This document shows, one piece after another, positions 20,777-29,997 of a stretch of DNA of 64,000 bases. A program made the position numbers and the translations under genes. The stretch is from assembly GCA_002049455.2 (NCBI GenBank), contig KV919024.1, forward strand, positions 1-64,000. The letters are read 5' to 3'. Numbering within the stretch: the first letter of the stretch is position 1; every line of letters starts with the position of its first letter. Below the pieces are notes generated by a model. That model saw only the letters and a program-made list of their open reading frames with translations, did not search any database and was not told the DNA's origin. This DNA comes from Porphyra umbilicalis. Lineage: Eukaryota; Rhodophyta; Bangiophyceae; Bangiales; Bangiaceae.

Positions 20777-22080
20777 GTTCTATACCTCTCCCTGCCCCCC
20801 CGCAGTGCGGCAGGGCGGCGGCGCCGCTGTGTGGCGGTGCTGTAGCGCGGTGGCTGCACGCACTGTGCCTGCAGCCGCCGCAGTGACCGTGGCTGCCTTT
20901 TAGGGATGTTCTTGGCCGCGTGGAGCACCGGTATTGGCAGCCTACATTTCGAAGCGACGATAGAAATGTAGTGTGCACCCCCTACATTCGTATCTGGTTA
21001 CAGGTATGGGGCATCGTTTAGGATGGCGATTGCTGACAGCCACACCTCGGGTAGGACCACGTTGCGCTGGATTGCGGGTGGCGGCAGCGTCAGAGACGGC
21101 CAAGTCTGCATGTCCAATGCCTTGGCGCTGACGACTTTCCGCCACCTGCGCCCGCTCCAGCGCGCCACGTCCAACCCCCGCCGCCCGGCCGCGCTACCAC
21201 GTCGAGCCCCTGCCGCCTTGACGCCACCCCGTCACTGCCGAGACTGCCTGGTGGTTTGCCGCGGACCGCCCCCCTCGCTGTCCCGACCTCCCCATGCCAC
21301 CCCCCCCCACTCCCCCTGGAATAGGATGGCCAGTGCTGACGGGCACGCTTTGCCGGGGTGCCTCGTGCTGTCGTGGCAGGCGGCGACGACACGGAACGCT
21401 GTCCGCCACCCCCGCTGTTGCCACCGCTCCCGCCTGTGGCTGCGGCTCCCGCCGCTGGCGCCGCCTCCGCTGCTGGCCGCCACCCTCCCTGCTGGCGCCT
21501 CCCCAGCCGTCGCCGCCGCCTCAGTCGCTAGCCGCCGCCCTCGCCGGCGGTCGGAGGCGGCGATCCCGGCGCGTGTGTCGTCGGCAGGGGGATGGGCCGT
21601 CGGTGGCGGTTGGCGGGGGGCGGCGGTCGGTGTGGTGGTGGGTTGTCCGTGGCCATCGAATATGGGTGGGGCGGCGGAAATGGTTGGGGGATGGGGGGGA
21701 GACGGCAGCGGAGAGAGAAGGCAGAGGCGGTGTGGGGAAGCAGTATATATGGGGGGGGGGGCGGCGGACTCGAAAGTCAGCGTGGTCGTTCGCGAAAAAG
21801 GATCGGTGCCGGGGGGGCAGAGACGGGGAACGGGGGTAGGGGGGAGATGGCCTCTTCTGATAGCGTTTATGACATAGTGTACACGACAGAAAAGACACTG
21901 ACGACGGCAGTCGTAGCCGTCCCGGGAACGAGCTGAGGGGGCACGGAGGCAGAGGAGACTGGAAACGGCTCCACAAAGCAGTGTGAATGGACCCCCTCTG
22001 ACAGTGTTTAAAATCCAGTGTACTCGGCAGATCGAGACTGACACTGTCCAACCCAGTGGATCATGTGTTTTCTCTCACAT
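20777..22080. other. GC-rich repeat copy and unassigned flank
   Basis: About 21390-21760 is a GC-rich segment whose inverted, diverged copy lies at about 26030-26290. Long open frames here are a by-product of composition. At 21850-21910 and 21990-22050 there are two related ~50-bp stretches (both reading ctctgayag, then agtgta, a cagat/cagaa step and gacactg). No gene is supported. Confidence 0.45.
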
Positions 22081-22099
22081 TAGAGAGCGTCGGCAAGTC
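22081..22099 (+). repeat. Harbinger left terminal inverted repeat
   Basis: TAGAGAGCGTCGGCAAGTC is an exact reverse complement of 25342-25360. Confidence 0.85.
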
Positions 22100-22297
22100 A
22101 AATGTGGGTCGGTGGCGTGGGTCGGGGACACGTTTCATGCCACGCTACAGCTGGTACCCACATTTGGAACCCATTTGTGAGTATACGGGTCATCATACCC
22201 ACGCCAAATACCGGTCGGTGCAGGCAGCCGTGGCAACACCCGTGGCACCAGCCGCGCCGACAGCGCTCGTCCCGGCCGATCTGGGCGCTTGCACGCA

Positions 22298-22305
22298 TAT
22301 ATTTA
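22298..22305 (+). promoter_or_regulatory. TATA-like box before Myb-like gene
   Basis: TATATTTA lies 59 bp upstream of the ATG at 22364. It is plausible by sequence and position. Confidence 0.35.
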
Positions 22306-22363
22306 GCTTGCCGAGACGACGGAGCATCTTGCGCAGTGCACCCTGCCGTCGCCAACCGCCACC

Positions 22364-23336
22364 ATGGCTGACCCAACCCCGTCTTCCCCCCCCCCCCTCG
22401 CCGATGCCTGCCAATGCCGCGCCACCCAACACCCACAATGTTCCCACTGCTGCCCCGACTCCGTCGGCCGCCGCCGGACCTGCCATAGGCCCGGCTGGGG
22501 CTTCCCCCACCCACCACTTGACACCGCCCCGATCTGCTCCTGGGGCGACGTTGACCGACCGGCACAAGGTGGTCCGCCGTCGGTGGACGGACGAGGCGGA
22601 CTAACTTCTGCTGAAGGAGGTCCTCGTGGCGAAGGCGCACATGTCCCCGTGTGGAAAGATGACGGAGCGGTTCCAAATCGTCACAAACAGCTTTAACGCC
22701 AACCCGCGCGTAACCTTCAAGACCGACCACAGGCACGCCAAGGATCGCTTTCAACTCTTCGCCAAGTCAATTGTGGCCTTGGACAAGAAGCGCGCGACCA
22801 AATGCGCGACGGAGGAGGTCCTCACGCCCATGGAACTGCTGCTTGTGGACGTGGTGGAGGAGATGAACGGGTTCAACGAGCGCACCGCGGCCGAGCGGAA
22901 GGAGCGCACGGCGGCCGAGGAGGAGTGGATGAAGAATGGTGAGCAAGTCCGCCGTCTGGCCATGGCAACAAGGGGCGAGTGCACGACTGCCTCGACTTTG
23001 ACCACCTCAAATGGGAGCGGTGTCGGCGGCTTGATGGAGCCTTGCCCCACGCGTCGTCGTGGACGCCCGGAGGACTTTGATGATGCTGAGTTTGTGTCAG
23101 TGCTGGAGACGAGCGACAAGCGCAAGCAGGACATGGCCGCGAGGGAGTTAGTGCTGCGCGAGAAGCAGCTTGCGCACGACGAGGCGGCGCTGGCGGAGGC
23201 ACGCTTGCGACGTGAGGAGGAGAGTCGTGCTCGGGTTGAGCAAGAAACCCGGAGCGCCATGGACGCTGCCGCGGCACGTCAGACTAACCTAGCGCTAGCT
23301 CGTATTTGGAGCGGTTGTCGAAGTAGATGGTGAGAG
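22364..23336 (+). pseudogene. Myb/SANT-like protein of the Harbinger element
   Basis: The ATG at 22364 (ACCATGGCT) opens a short Pro/Ala-rich region. A C-homopolymer (about 22385-22398) probably causes a frame slip, because the conserved part is in another frame. That part reads RRRWTDEAD, an in-frame TAA at 22602-22604, then LLLKEVLVAKAHMSPCGK and FKTDHRHAKDRFQLF, which together are the trihelix/SANT pattern of PIF/Harbinger ORF1 proteins. The C-terminal ~80 residues are a long charged coiled coil (ARELVLREKQLAHDEAAL and following). In active elements this protein binds DNA and brings the transposase to the nucleus. With one stop and one likely frameshift, this copy is inactive. Confidence 0.7.
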
Positions 23337-23454
23337 AAAAATATGCATGCTTGTCTCTTGTTTGCTAGCTCTTGGTGCCTACAGCCGTGCAGACGACGCG
23401 ACTTGGTCTGTGTGTGCGTCGGCTGTCGATTTGCTGCAAAAACAGTTCGCCCCG

Positions 23455-23535
23455 CGCATGAAGTGGTTGGGGCAGTGGTATCAGCATTTGGTTGGCCACT
23501 TGGAGACCGTCGGTTCGATTCCGACCCTCGCACAT
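23455..23535 (+). other. tRNA-like segment inside the Harbinger element
   Basis: A B box inside a perfect 5-bp T stem with a 7-nt loop (GTCGG-TTCGATT-CCGAC, 23508-23524) lies about 40 bp after an A-box-like GGGCAGTGGTATCAGC. The anticodon and acceptor stems do not pair. It is a tRNA relic or SINE head, or chance. It falls in the non-coding middle of the transposon. Confidence 0.3.
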
Positions 23536-23922
23536 ATACAAACACTGAAATTGTCCGAAGAGTTTTGCCAATGCAACGAGACTTTTACCGTACGGAATAA
23601 AGCAATTTCATCCCCCGCTGGAGCCACTGATCTCAGGCGCGGGATCCCACCTGTGGGATTCGCGACGGGGCTCCTAATTACGGCAAGGAGTAATCTCATC
23701 GCAACGGCCCTCTCAGTCATTCCTCGTGGTTCACGAGGTGGTTCAGGAAGTATGCAAAGGCTGATGAAGTCAGCTCCAGGACAGTTGACGTCGCCATGAG
23801 CGAGCGTGCATGGCATTGTTTTCCACTGGCTTTGCTTGCTGACTCCCGTCGTACCCTCTTCATTTCTACGTACAGCGCTGGTGAGCATGTTTATTGGTAT
23901 ACAAGGGAGCGGACGTGCGAGA

Positions 23923-25036
23923 TCAATCAGACAGGTATCGCTCCAATGATGGTGGGTCACAGCCGAAGTAGGATGCGGTCTGGTTGCCGTACAGGCATGA
24001 CCGGATGTTGCACAGGTGCGCGCCAGAAAGATACTGCTTGCCCACCGCCGTCTCCCGTAGCTTGAGCTTCCTCTAGAAGTCGAGTGTGGTGAAGTATTGC
24101 TTGATGTCCATATGGCCCCACTCCACCGTCTCGTGGACGCGGATCATTGAGAGGTCGAATGCCTGCTCCGCCGCAGTACGGTCCGGCCCGTTCCCATGAC
24201 CCGTCTGCATCCAAGCACGGAGAACATACGCCGAGTCGCCATAGAGGCAATGTTGTACACCGTCGATTAGGAGAGTCTGCCGCAAGGCGTCGTCCAGCCC
24301 GGACTCTTTGTACAGCACCACGTCGTGGCGCCGCCCCTCATGCGGACCGTACATGTGGAAGACCAACCCACCCGGGGTTGTGACGCTTTGGAAGTTAAGG
24401 ACGTGTCGCCTCTTGTGCCCCGAATAGCACGCGCGCTGGATCCCTCCACCTGGGCGTGCAACGTGAACGGCAGTACCGTCAATAAATCCAACACAGGTTT
24501 GGAACGGGGCACCCCGCCTGCGAACGGCGTCCGAGTACACCGCCGCTCGCTCAGCCATCAACTCCCCGCGCCACCTTGTTAAAAGGTGGCCCCACTTGGT
24601 CATCAATCGGTCCACCGTGCGGCGAAAAACTCTCGCTGAGCGAGGAGCGGCAACGGCGAAACATCACCTCCACGTCGGTCCAACGTGTAGGGGAGGCAAG
24701 GCGGCGCAGCACAATCGCAAGGCATTTTGTAGCGTCAACCCGGTACCGCCGCAATGCAGAATCAGCGTCCAGGTGGAGAGCTGCGGCCAGCCGGCCCACA
24801 TCGGAGGGCAAAAATCGAACAGTGGAGAGCAAATCTTGGGCAGAAAACACGTCTACGTTGAACGCCACTCCTTCAACGCGACCGGCTCGAGACACAGACC
24901 GCCGAATGGGAGCCCCCACTTGAAGACACGCCCGCATGGCATGGTGCATGTCCACAAGGCCGTGGTCATGTACAAAGTGAGCGCACACCACCCGACGCAG
25001 GCGCGCCCATCGACGACGCATGACACCAATAACCAT
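23923..25036 (-). pseudogene. PIF/Harbinger DDE transposase, two disruptions
   Basis: From the ATG at 25036 the first ~135 residues form the N-terminal helical/HTH region (VRFLPSDVGRLAAALHLDAD, then ASPTRWTDVEVMFRR). A frameshift near 24630 moves the rest to another frame: VDRLMTKWGHLL, then the DDE_4 nuclease with acids in VGFIDGTAVHVARP, LYGDSAYVL and RVHETVEWG. An in-frame TAG at 24073-24075 is followed by the conserved C-terminus (CNIRSCLYGNQTASYFGCDP) and a TGA at 23923-23925. Length and motif order are normal for the family, so decay is recent. It converges with the Myb-like gene. Confidence 0.8.
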
Positions 25037-25341
25037 GTCCTTCTGAGTCACTATGGCATGAGAAAGAGAAGGGTAGGGTGATGTGGAAATGATGGTGGTG
25101 TGAGGTGCGGGTGGCTAGGGTGCTCGAGGTGGTGGGGTGGTCGTGCTGGTGGTGGAGATCAGGTCAGATGAAAGATGGCGATCGCACGGAGGTGGCTGTC
25201 GTGCCGTTGCGGAAGATATGGAGATCTCAAATCGTCTCGACCGGTATTTGGGCACTTGCCGACGCTAAATGTGGGTAAAATGTGGGTATATCCGACGTGG
25301 GTCGGCGACCCACGTTTTATCCACATTTAGTACCCACGCCC

Positions 25342-25360
25342 GACTTGCCGACGCTCTCTA
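25342..25360 (-). repeat. Harbinger right terminal inverted repeat
   Basis: GACTTGCCGACGCTCTCTA is an exact reverse complement of 22081-22099. Inside it, at 25255-25340, is a set of nested CCACATTTA / TAAATGTGG subterminal repeats that could bind the Myb-like protein or the transposase. Confidence 0.85.
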
Positions 25361-26029
25361 CTGTTCAATTCAGTGGGTTGGGACTCTGCGCTTCACTTGC
25401 TGCCTATAACAGTTTTGCACCTTTTCTTGCAAAAAAAACAACACTGCATATCTCCTAAAGCATCCATTGCCCCGTTATGGTCAACTTTTGTGGGAGACGG
25501 TAGGGTCTGGTCACCGCCGCGTTACACGCTGCCATCTGGTCCAAGAAGGAGGAGCATACGGCATGTCTGGGACGATCTCGACCACAACACCACTTTTTCA
25601 GAGAGAGTCGTTTCTGGTGCTTTGAAGGGTCCTGGGAACGGAAACATAGGTCGCTAGGTGTACAAACGCATCCTTCCTAATTTTCTCGCCACTCCAAGTT
25701 CACAGCGGCCAGATATGCCGCTACCTCCCCACGGTGCCCTGTCTGCCTGCTGGCCAAGTATCTGTGTGCGCTGGCTGTGTTATATCTCATACACTCGATA
25801 GAGCCTAAAAAGCCACACCAGGACGGTCGTACGATACCCACGGCGCATTGTGTCCTTTCAGCCAAGCCAGTCACCCCAGAATCGCTCAAATGAGTCGTCT
25901 GCGGAGGCGGAATACTGCCACTGCACTCTGGGCCCTCCCTGAAAGATCCGCGAGTTCCCATCGCACACGTAGCCGTGGCCCATGACAAGTTATGGGCGAA
26001 TGTATCAAAAGTACACTACACCGACGCCG
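25361..26029. other. Unassigned stretch right of the Harbinger element
   Basis: Ordinary composition; no gene, repeat or splice-supported exon is recognised. Confidence 0.4.
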
Positions 26030-26340
26030 GCCGCTACCGCAGCCGGCTGCTCCCATCCAATCACCGCCACCAGCTGCCCCACCCACACCCGACGGCCTCG
26101 GAACGCCCACCCCAACACCTACCACCCGCCAGCCGCCACGGACGGCCCGCCCTCTCACCGCGGGGTCGCCGCCGCCGACCACCGGCGGGGGCGGCGGCCA
26201 GCGGCGGGAGAGGTGGACAGGGGCGGGGACAGCGCCAGCAGGGGTGGTGGCGGCCAGCGGCGGGAGCGGCGACAGCGGCAGGGGAGGAGGAAAGAGGCGT
26301 GAGAGGCGGCCAAAGCCGGGAGCGGCGTCAGCGGCGGGGG
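26030..26340 (-). repeat. Inverted copy of the GC-rich repeat at ~21.4-21.76 kb
   Basis: Read on the minus strand, this segment matches 21390-21760 over most of its length, with shared blocks such as GGGCCGTC then GTGGCGG and TGGGTGGGGC. The two copies are inverted and flank the Harbinger element. Confidence 0.5.
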
Positions 26341-26354
26341 CCTCGGCCAGGGGC

Positions 26355-26381
26355 AGGGGCGGCGATGGCGGCGGCGGGGGC

Positions 26382-26413
<32 letters not shown>

Positions 26414-26580
26414 GGGCGGCGGGGGCGGCGGGGCGCGGGGCGGCGGCGGCGGCGGCGGCGGGGGCGGCGGGGGCGGCGGGGGCGGCGGGGGCGGAAGTGG
26501 GGTCGGCGGCGGCAGCGGGGGCGGCATGGGCGGCCGGGGCCGGAGCGGGGGCGGGGGCGGTGGTGGTGGCGGTGGCCGCA
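26355..26580. repeat. (GGC)n / (GGGGGC)n microsatellite
   Basis: About 225 bp of almost pure GGC and GGGGGC repeats, giving poly-Gly (plus) or poly-Pro (minus) translations in the open frames. It is not evidence of a gene. Confidence 0.85.
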
Positions 26581-26702
26581 GGGTGCCGGGCCGGGGCATG
26601 GCGATGCCAGGCCGCGCGTGGCAGCAGACACGTCGCATTATCGAGGCCGTTCCTCATCGCCAATGTAAGGAACTGAATCTGCCAATGAGCGGCATGCGCC
26701 CG

Positions 26703-26734
26703 GCCTACATTGAAGGGTACCGCCTTCAATATAG
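26703..26734. repeat. 13-bp near-perfect hairpin
   Basis: CCTACATTGAAGG and CCTTCAATATAGG pair with one mismatch around a 6-nt loop. It stands alone; it may be the end of a small non-autonomous element. Confidence 0.45.
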
Positions 26735-27727
26735 GCAGCCATTACCTCACTTGCCTCGGGACGCCACGACGTTCGGTGGCGCAAAGCTGACAGCGGAGCA
26801 ACGGATGTGTGGGGCGCAGCAGCCACGGATCTGTGGGAAGCGGAAGCCTCAGGTTCGCCGGTCACGTGTGGGCCCCACATGTCGGGAAGCGCGACGTGGA
26901 GCACGGCTGACGGTCAACGCGCCTCTCAGCTGTCAGGCAATGGCTGTCTAACTGCAAAATCAAATTTTCGAAGAAGTTCCCAGTCCGGTGTTCGTCTGTC
27001 GCAGCTTTCGATGAAGTGTTCAGGCCAGCGTATTGCATGAACGTGCTTTCAGTACAGAAGATGCACCCTGAAGACGGACCCCGCGAATTGTGAGCAGCGG
27101 AAGATTCAGTCTGCCGCGAGTTTTGTGGAGACTGCAGCGGCAGGGTTGCAAGTTTACGGTGTAATCATCCGCTGAAGATTTCAATTCAGTATAATCATAG
27201 ACAGGCTGACAGTGTAGTTATAGTAAGAATTTGTGAAAGACATATTTCATCCACGCTCCAAGCGTATGAAAAGTATTCCGACCGTTTAGCCTGGCAATCT
27301 ACCGGCTCTCCTATGCACGTCTGCACAAGCTCCTCTACATCTACTACAACTAGAGGGCATTGCCCAATGTCGATGTGACGGCCGGGCTGGCTGTGACGGA
27401 TAGCACAGCTGGGAGCTCTGGTGCAGGCGGGAGGACGAAGCCGTGTGGGGGTGTGGATGACGGGACGGAGCTGGAGGGCGACCTGGGGGAGCCGTCTTTG
27501 CGTGAGCCGGGGCTCCTTTTTGCGCAACAGACGGAGGACGAGGAAGGGCCGATCGAGGGGGACGGTGGTGGGACGCAGCAGTCGAGCGCATAGTGGGGGC
27601 GGGCACGTGGGCCGCCCAGGAGGTGCACTGGCGCGAAGCGCCCGTGCCGAGTTTCAATTACAGCTCTTAAACACAACTGTACATCAGTTAGTGGGAAGCA
27701 ACTACCAACACGTGGTGCACACGTTGC
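26735..27727. other. Unassigned stretch
   Basis: No family is recognised. An acidic, non-repetitive open frame on plus at 27360-27593 (PNVDVTAGLAVTDS, then EGDLGEPSLREP, ending GGGTQQSSA) may be an exon, but no start or splice partner could be assigned. Confidence 0.35.
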
Positions 27728-27803
27728 ATAATTATAGTCTGCTCATCCATGGTTTGGATTAATACAGTGAAAGTTTTAGCTGTATTAATCTGACTATAAT
27801 TAT
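27728..27803. repeat. Nested palindrome (two stems)
   Basis: The outer arms ATAATTATAGTC (27728-27739) and GACTATAATTAT (27792-27803) are perfect complements. The inner arms GATTAATACAG (27757-27767) and CTGTATTAATC (27780-27790) are also perfect. The left side carries a 17-nt bulge. In an AT-rich pocket of a GC-rich region this resembles a small foldback or MITE-like element. Confidence 0.55.
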
Positions 27804-28830
27804 CCCCGCTCAACCCTGTGCAGCGGTCCGGTGACACAAGTTGTCGTCGACGTGCACATCATATTGCTGTTTTCTGAAATTTGGTCGATGCGAACAAGAA
27901 CAACAACGCCAGAAACGGCCGCCTCAGCCAATGTGCGCGCCAGAAAAATGACGTGAACCAATCAGATCACGTTCAGGCCCAGTCCTGTTCCTGCTCGAGT
28001 CGGCCTAAATGGAGAAAACAGCAATATGGGAGCTGCAGTCACCTGATGCCCCCTTCGCTTCTATGGTGCTCTTCTACAATGTGCCCACGCATACTTGTGC
28101 AAGTTTGTTTACGAGTTGTGTCGCGAGATGGAATGCCCCCGTGACAACCCTCTGAGCGCATGTCTCACGGCGGAACTGCAGACCAAACAGACGATCGTGA
28201 GTCACGAAACGGCTGCTCGACGGCACCGGTCCGGAACTGTCGGCATATCAGTTGGCCCGCACTGGCAGACTGCGGTTGCCGGGGGACCAGACGATTTCCA
28301 AGTAGCCCACACAAGTATGGTTTTCACAGTGAGGTGAAACGGGTGGGCGATGTAGTCGCGGAGGGGCTCTAGTACAGGCATGGTTGTTAGTGCACCCCCC
28401 GGGATGGGCGCGCGGAGAGACCTGGCAATTCAGTTCTCATGTGCGGGCAGGCTCGGGGCCGAAACATGTGGGCGATGTATTCGAGCAGGGGGCTACCGCT
28501 CATATCTCTCTGGTGCAAGTGATTGGCCGCTCATTGTGGACCGACCACAGGGGCCCGCAAACATGTGCCCGGGCCAATGGATTCCAGGAACCTAGTCGAT
28601 CGGTTCTGATGTCACGACCGAATCTACAGCAATACTGTCAGGTTCTCGAGCGGGCGTGCCAAGTCTCTAGTGCTCTCGAGCGCCACCACGACGGCCGTTG
28701 ATTCGCTCGACCCCCGGCTGCGATGCAATCTCATTTTGCACCAACCAGCTCGTCACGACGTGGCCGAATCCGTCGAGACACTGGCTGCGCCGTCGCTTCT
28801 TTGTTTTCTAAGTTGAAGTGGCGGCTGCTG
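27804..28830. other. Unassigned, with one dispersed repeat
   Basis: 28062-28108 matches 53873-53919 in inverted orientation (44 of 47 bases). In the matching frame both read as a peptide of the form YGALL-x-C-x-HAYLC-x-FV, so this may be a coding fragment of a dispersed element. The rest has no recognised gene. Confidence 0.4.
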
Positions 28831-28835
28831 CTGCC

Positions 28836-29622
28836 TGTAGTGGTCTCTCCCTTCAAAGCCGACGGGGCAGGACCCCGTCATAAAACCCAGCACAGGATGT
28901 GGAGCGACACAAAGGAGAAAGAACACGAACGCCTGGATCACAGGGCGCGAAGCGCACCAGAACGCCAGAACTACCGCAAACGCAACGCTGATTTATTCAT
29001 GGAAGCAAGCCGACCCAGAAGCACACACTCATATACCCTCAGAGGACGCACGGCGCGCAAAAAACCCGACCCAGGAAAAGACGGTCTTCGGGGGACCGGT
29101 GCCCGACGGTCCACGGTCCCTGACGCGGGGTCCTGGCTGGCCCCTGCCACGGATCAAGGGACCCCCTTCCACTGGAGGAGAGATCTGGCCCCTGGACTTA
29201 AGTCAGCTTGGACTGAAGTAGCCCAATAGATCTCCAGGGACTTTTTCCGAGATTTTCAATTCTTCGATCGAAGTCCTCGTGGGATATCGACCGTTGCCGA
29301 TATCTGATCTCGCCCCCGGGATTTGCCCCGGTCAGAGAAGCTTCCACAAGCTTCTCGGCCCCTCTAGGGGGCCCGGATCGAGGGGTCGCGTGTCCCCTCG
29401 TCCGTGTCAGGCCCCCGCCCTCGGGGCCCGATGGGGTGTCCCTCCCCCTGTTCGGGAGAGGGATGTGAGCCTCGGGTGCGGCCCTAAGCCCCACCTGGCA
29501 TGCGCCCCAAGGGGGCGCCACACACCGCTCCCTCTGGGTGGCGTTACGTGTGTGCTCGCGGCCCCTCCTCCGGCCCATACCGGAAGGATCGCGTCATCAC
29601 AGGACAGGGGGTTTCCCCCACA
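28836..29622 (-). repeat. 3' LTR of the Ty3/gypsy element
   Basis: 787 bp, TGTAG...CCACA on the plus strand, paired with 38502-39287. Its left flank carries target-duplication copy CTGCC. A purine tract on the minus strand (complement of 29623-29634) sits exactly where a polypurine tract is expected. Confidence 0.93.
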
Positions 29623-29997
29623 TTCCCCCCACCTCAGGGCCTGCGTCTCGCAGGACCGAGGGCGGTGTCCAGCCGCCCCACACGGGCCACGGGGGAACCC
29701 CCGGTGACTCATTCCGCCCCCCCCCTCCAGGGGCTGCTTGTGGGGTGTCCGCCCGGGGCGTCCACAGCCCGAGGACCCCCCGGCGCACGGTGAGCCCCTC
29801 CCACCGAGGCGCATAAAAATGTCCCCATTGCGTGGGGACCTGACGATCCGGGTGTCCCGTGGGCACCCTCATCGTCACGAGGTGGGACAGCCCCGAGAGT
29901 GCGTGTCCGGGGTTCTTCCCCTCTCTCCGACGACCTCGTGCCCCGCCCTTGGGTGGGGCTTGTCGAACTTCCCCGGGTCCCCGTCTCGCGGGGTCCG

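Larger units (their letters stand above)
22081..25360. mobile_element. PIF/Harbinger DNA transposon, 3,280 bp
   Basis: It is bounded by a perfect 19-bp inverted repeat, TAGAGAGCGTCGGCAAGTC, at 22081-22099 and its complement at 25342-25360; weaker inverted similarity extends inward. It holds the two genes expected of the superfamily: a Myb/SANT-like protein (plus strand) and a DDE transposase (minus strand), arranged convergently. Both are disrupted. A clean 3-bp target duplication is not seen next to these ends. CCAACCCA just outside the left end also recurs inverted outside the right end, so the true termini may lie slightly further out. Confidence 0.8.

Noticed and set aside
23455-23535. 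Functional tRNA gene
   Set aside because: The T arm is perfect but anticodon and acceptor stems do not pair; kept only as a tRNA-like segment.
26155-26729. Poly-Pro / poly-Gly proteins
   Set aside because: Translations of a GGC/GGGGGC microsatellite.
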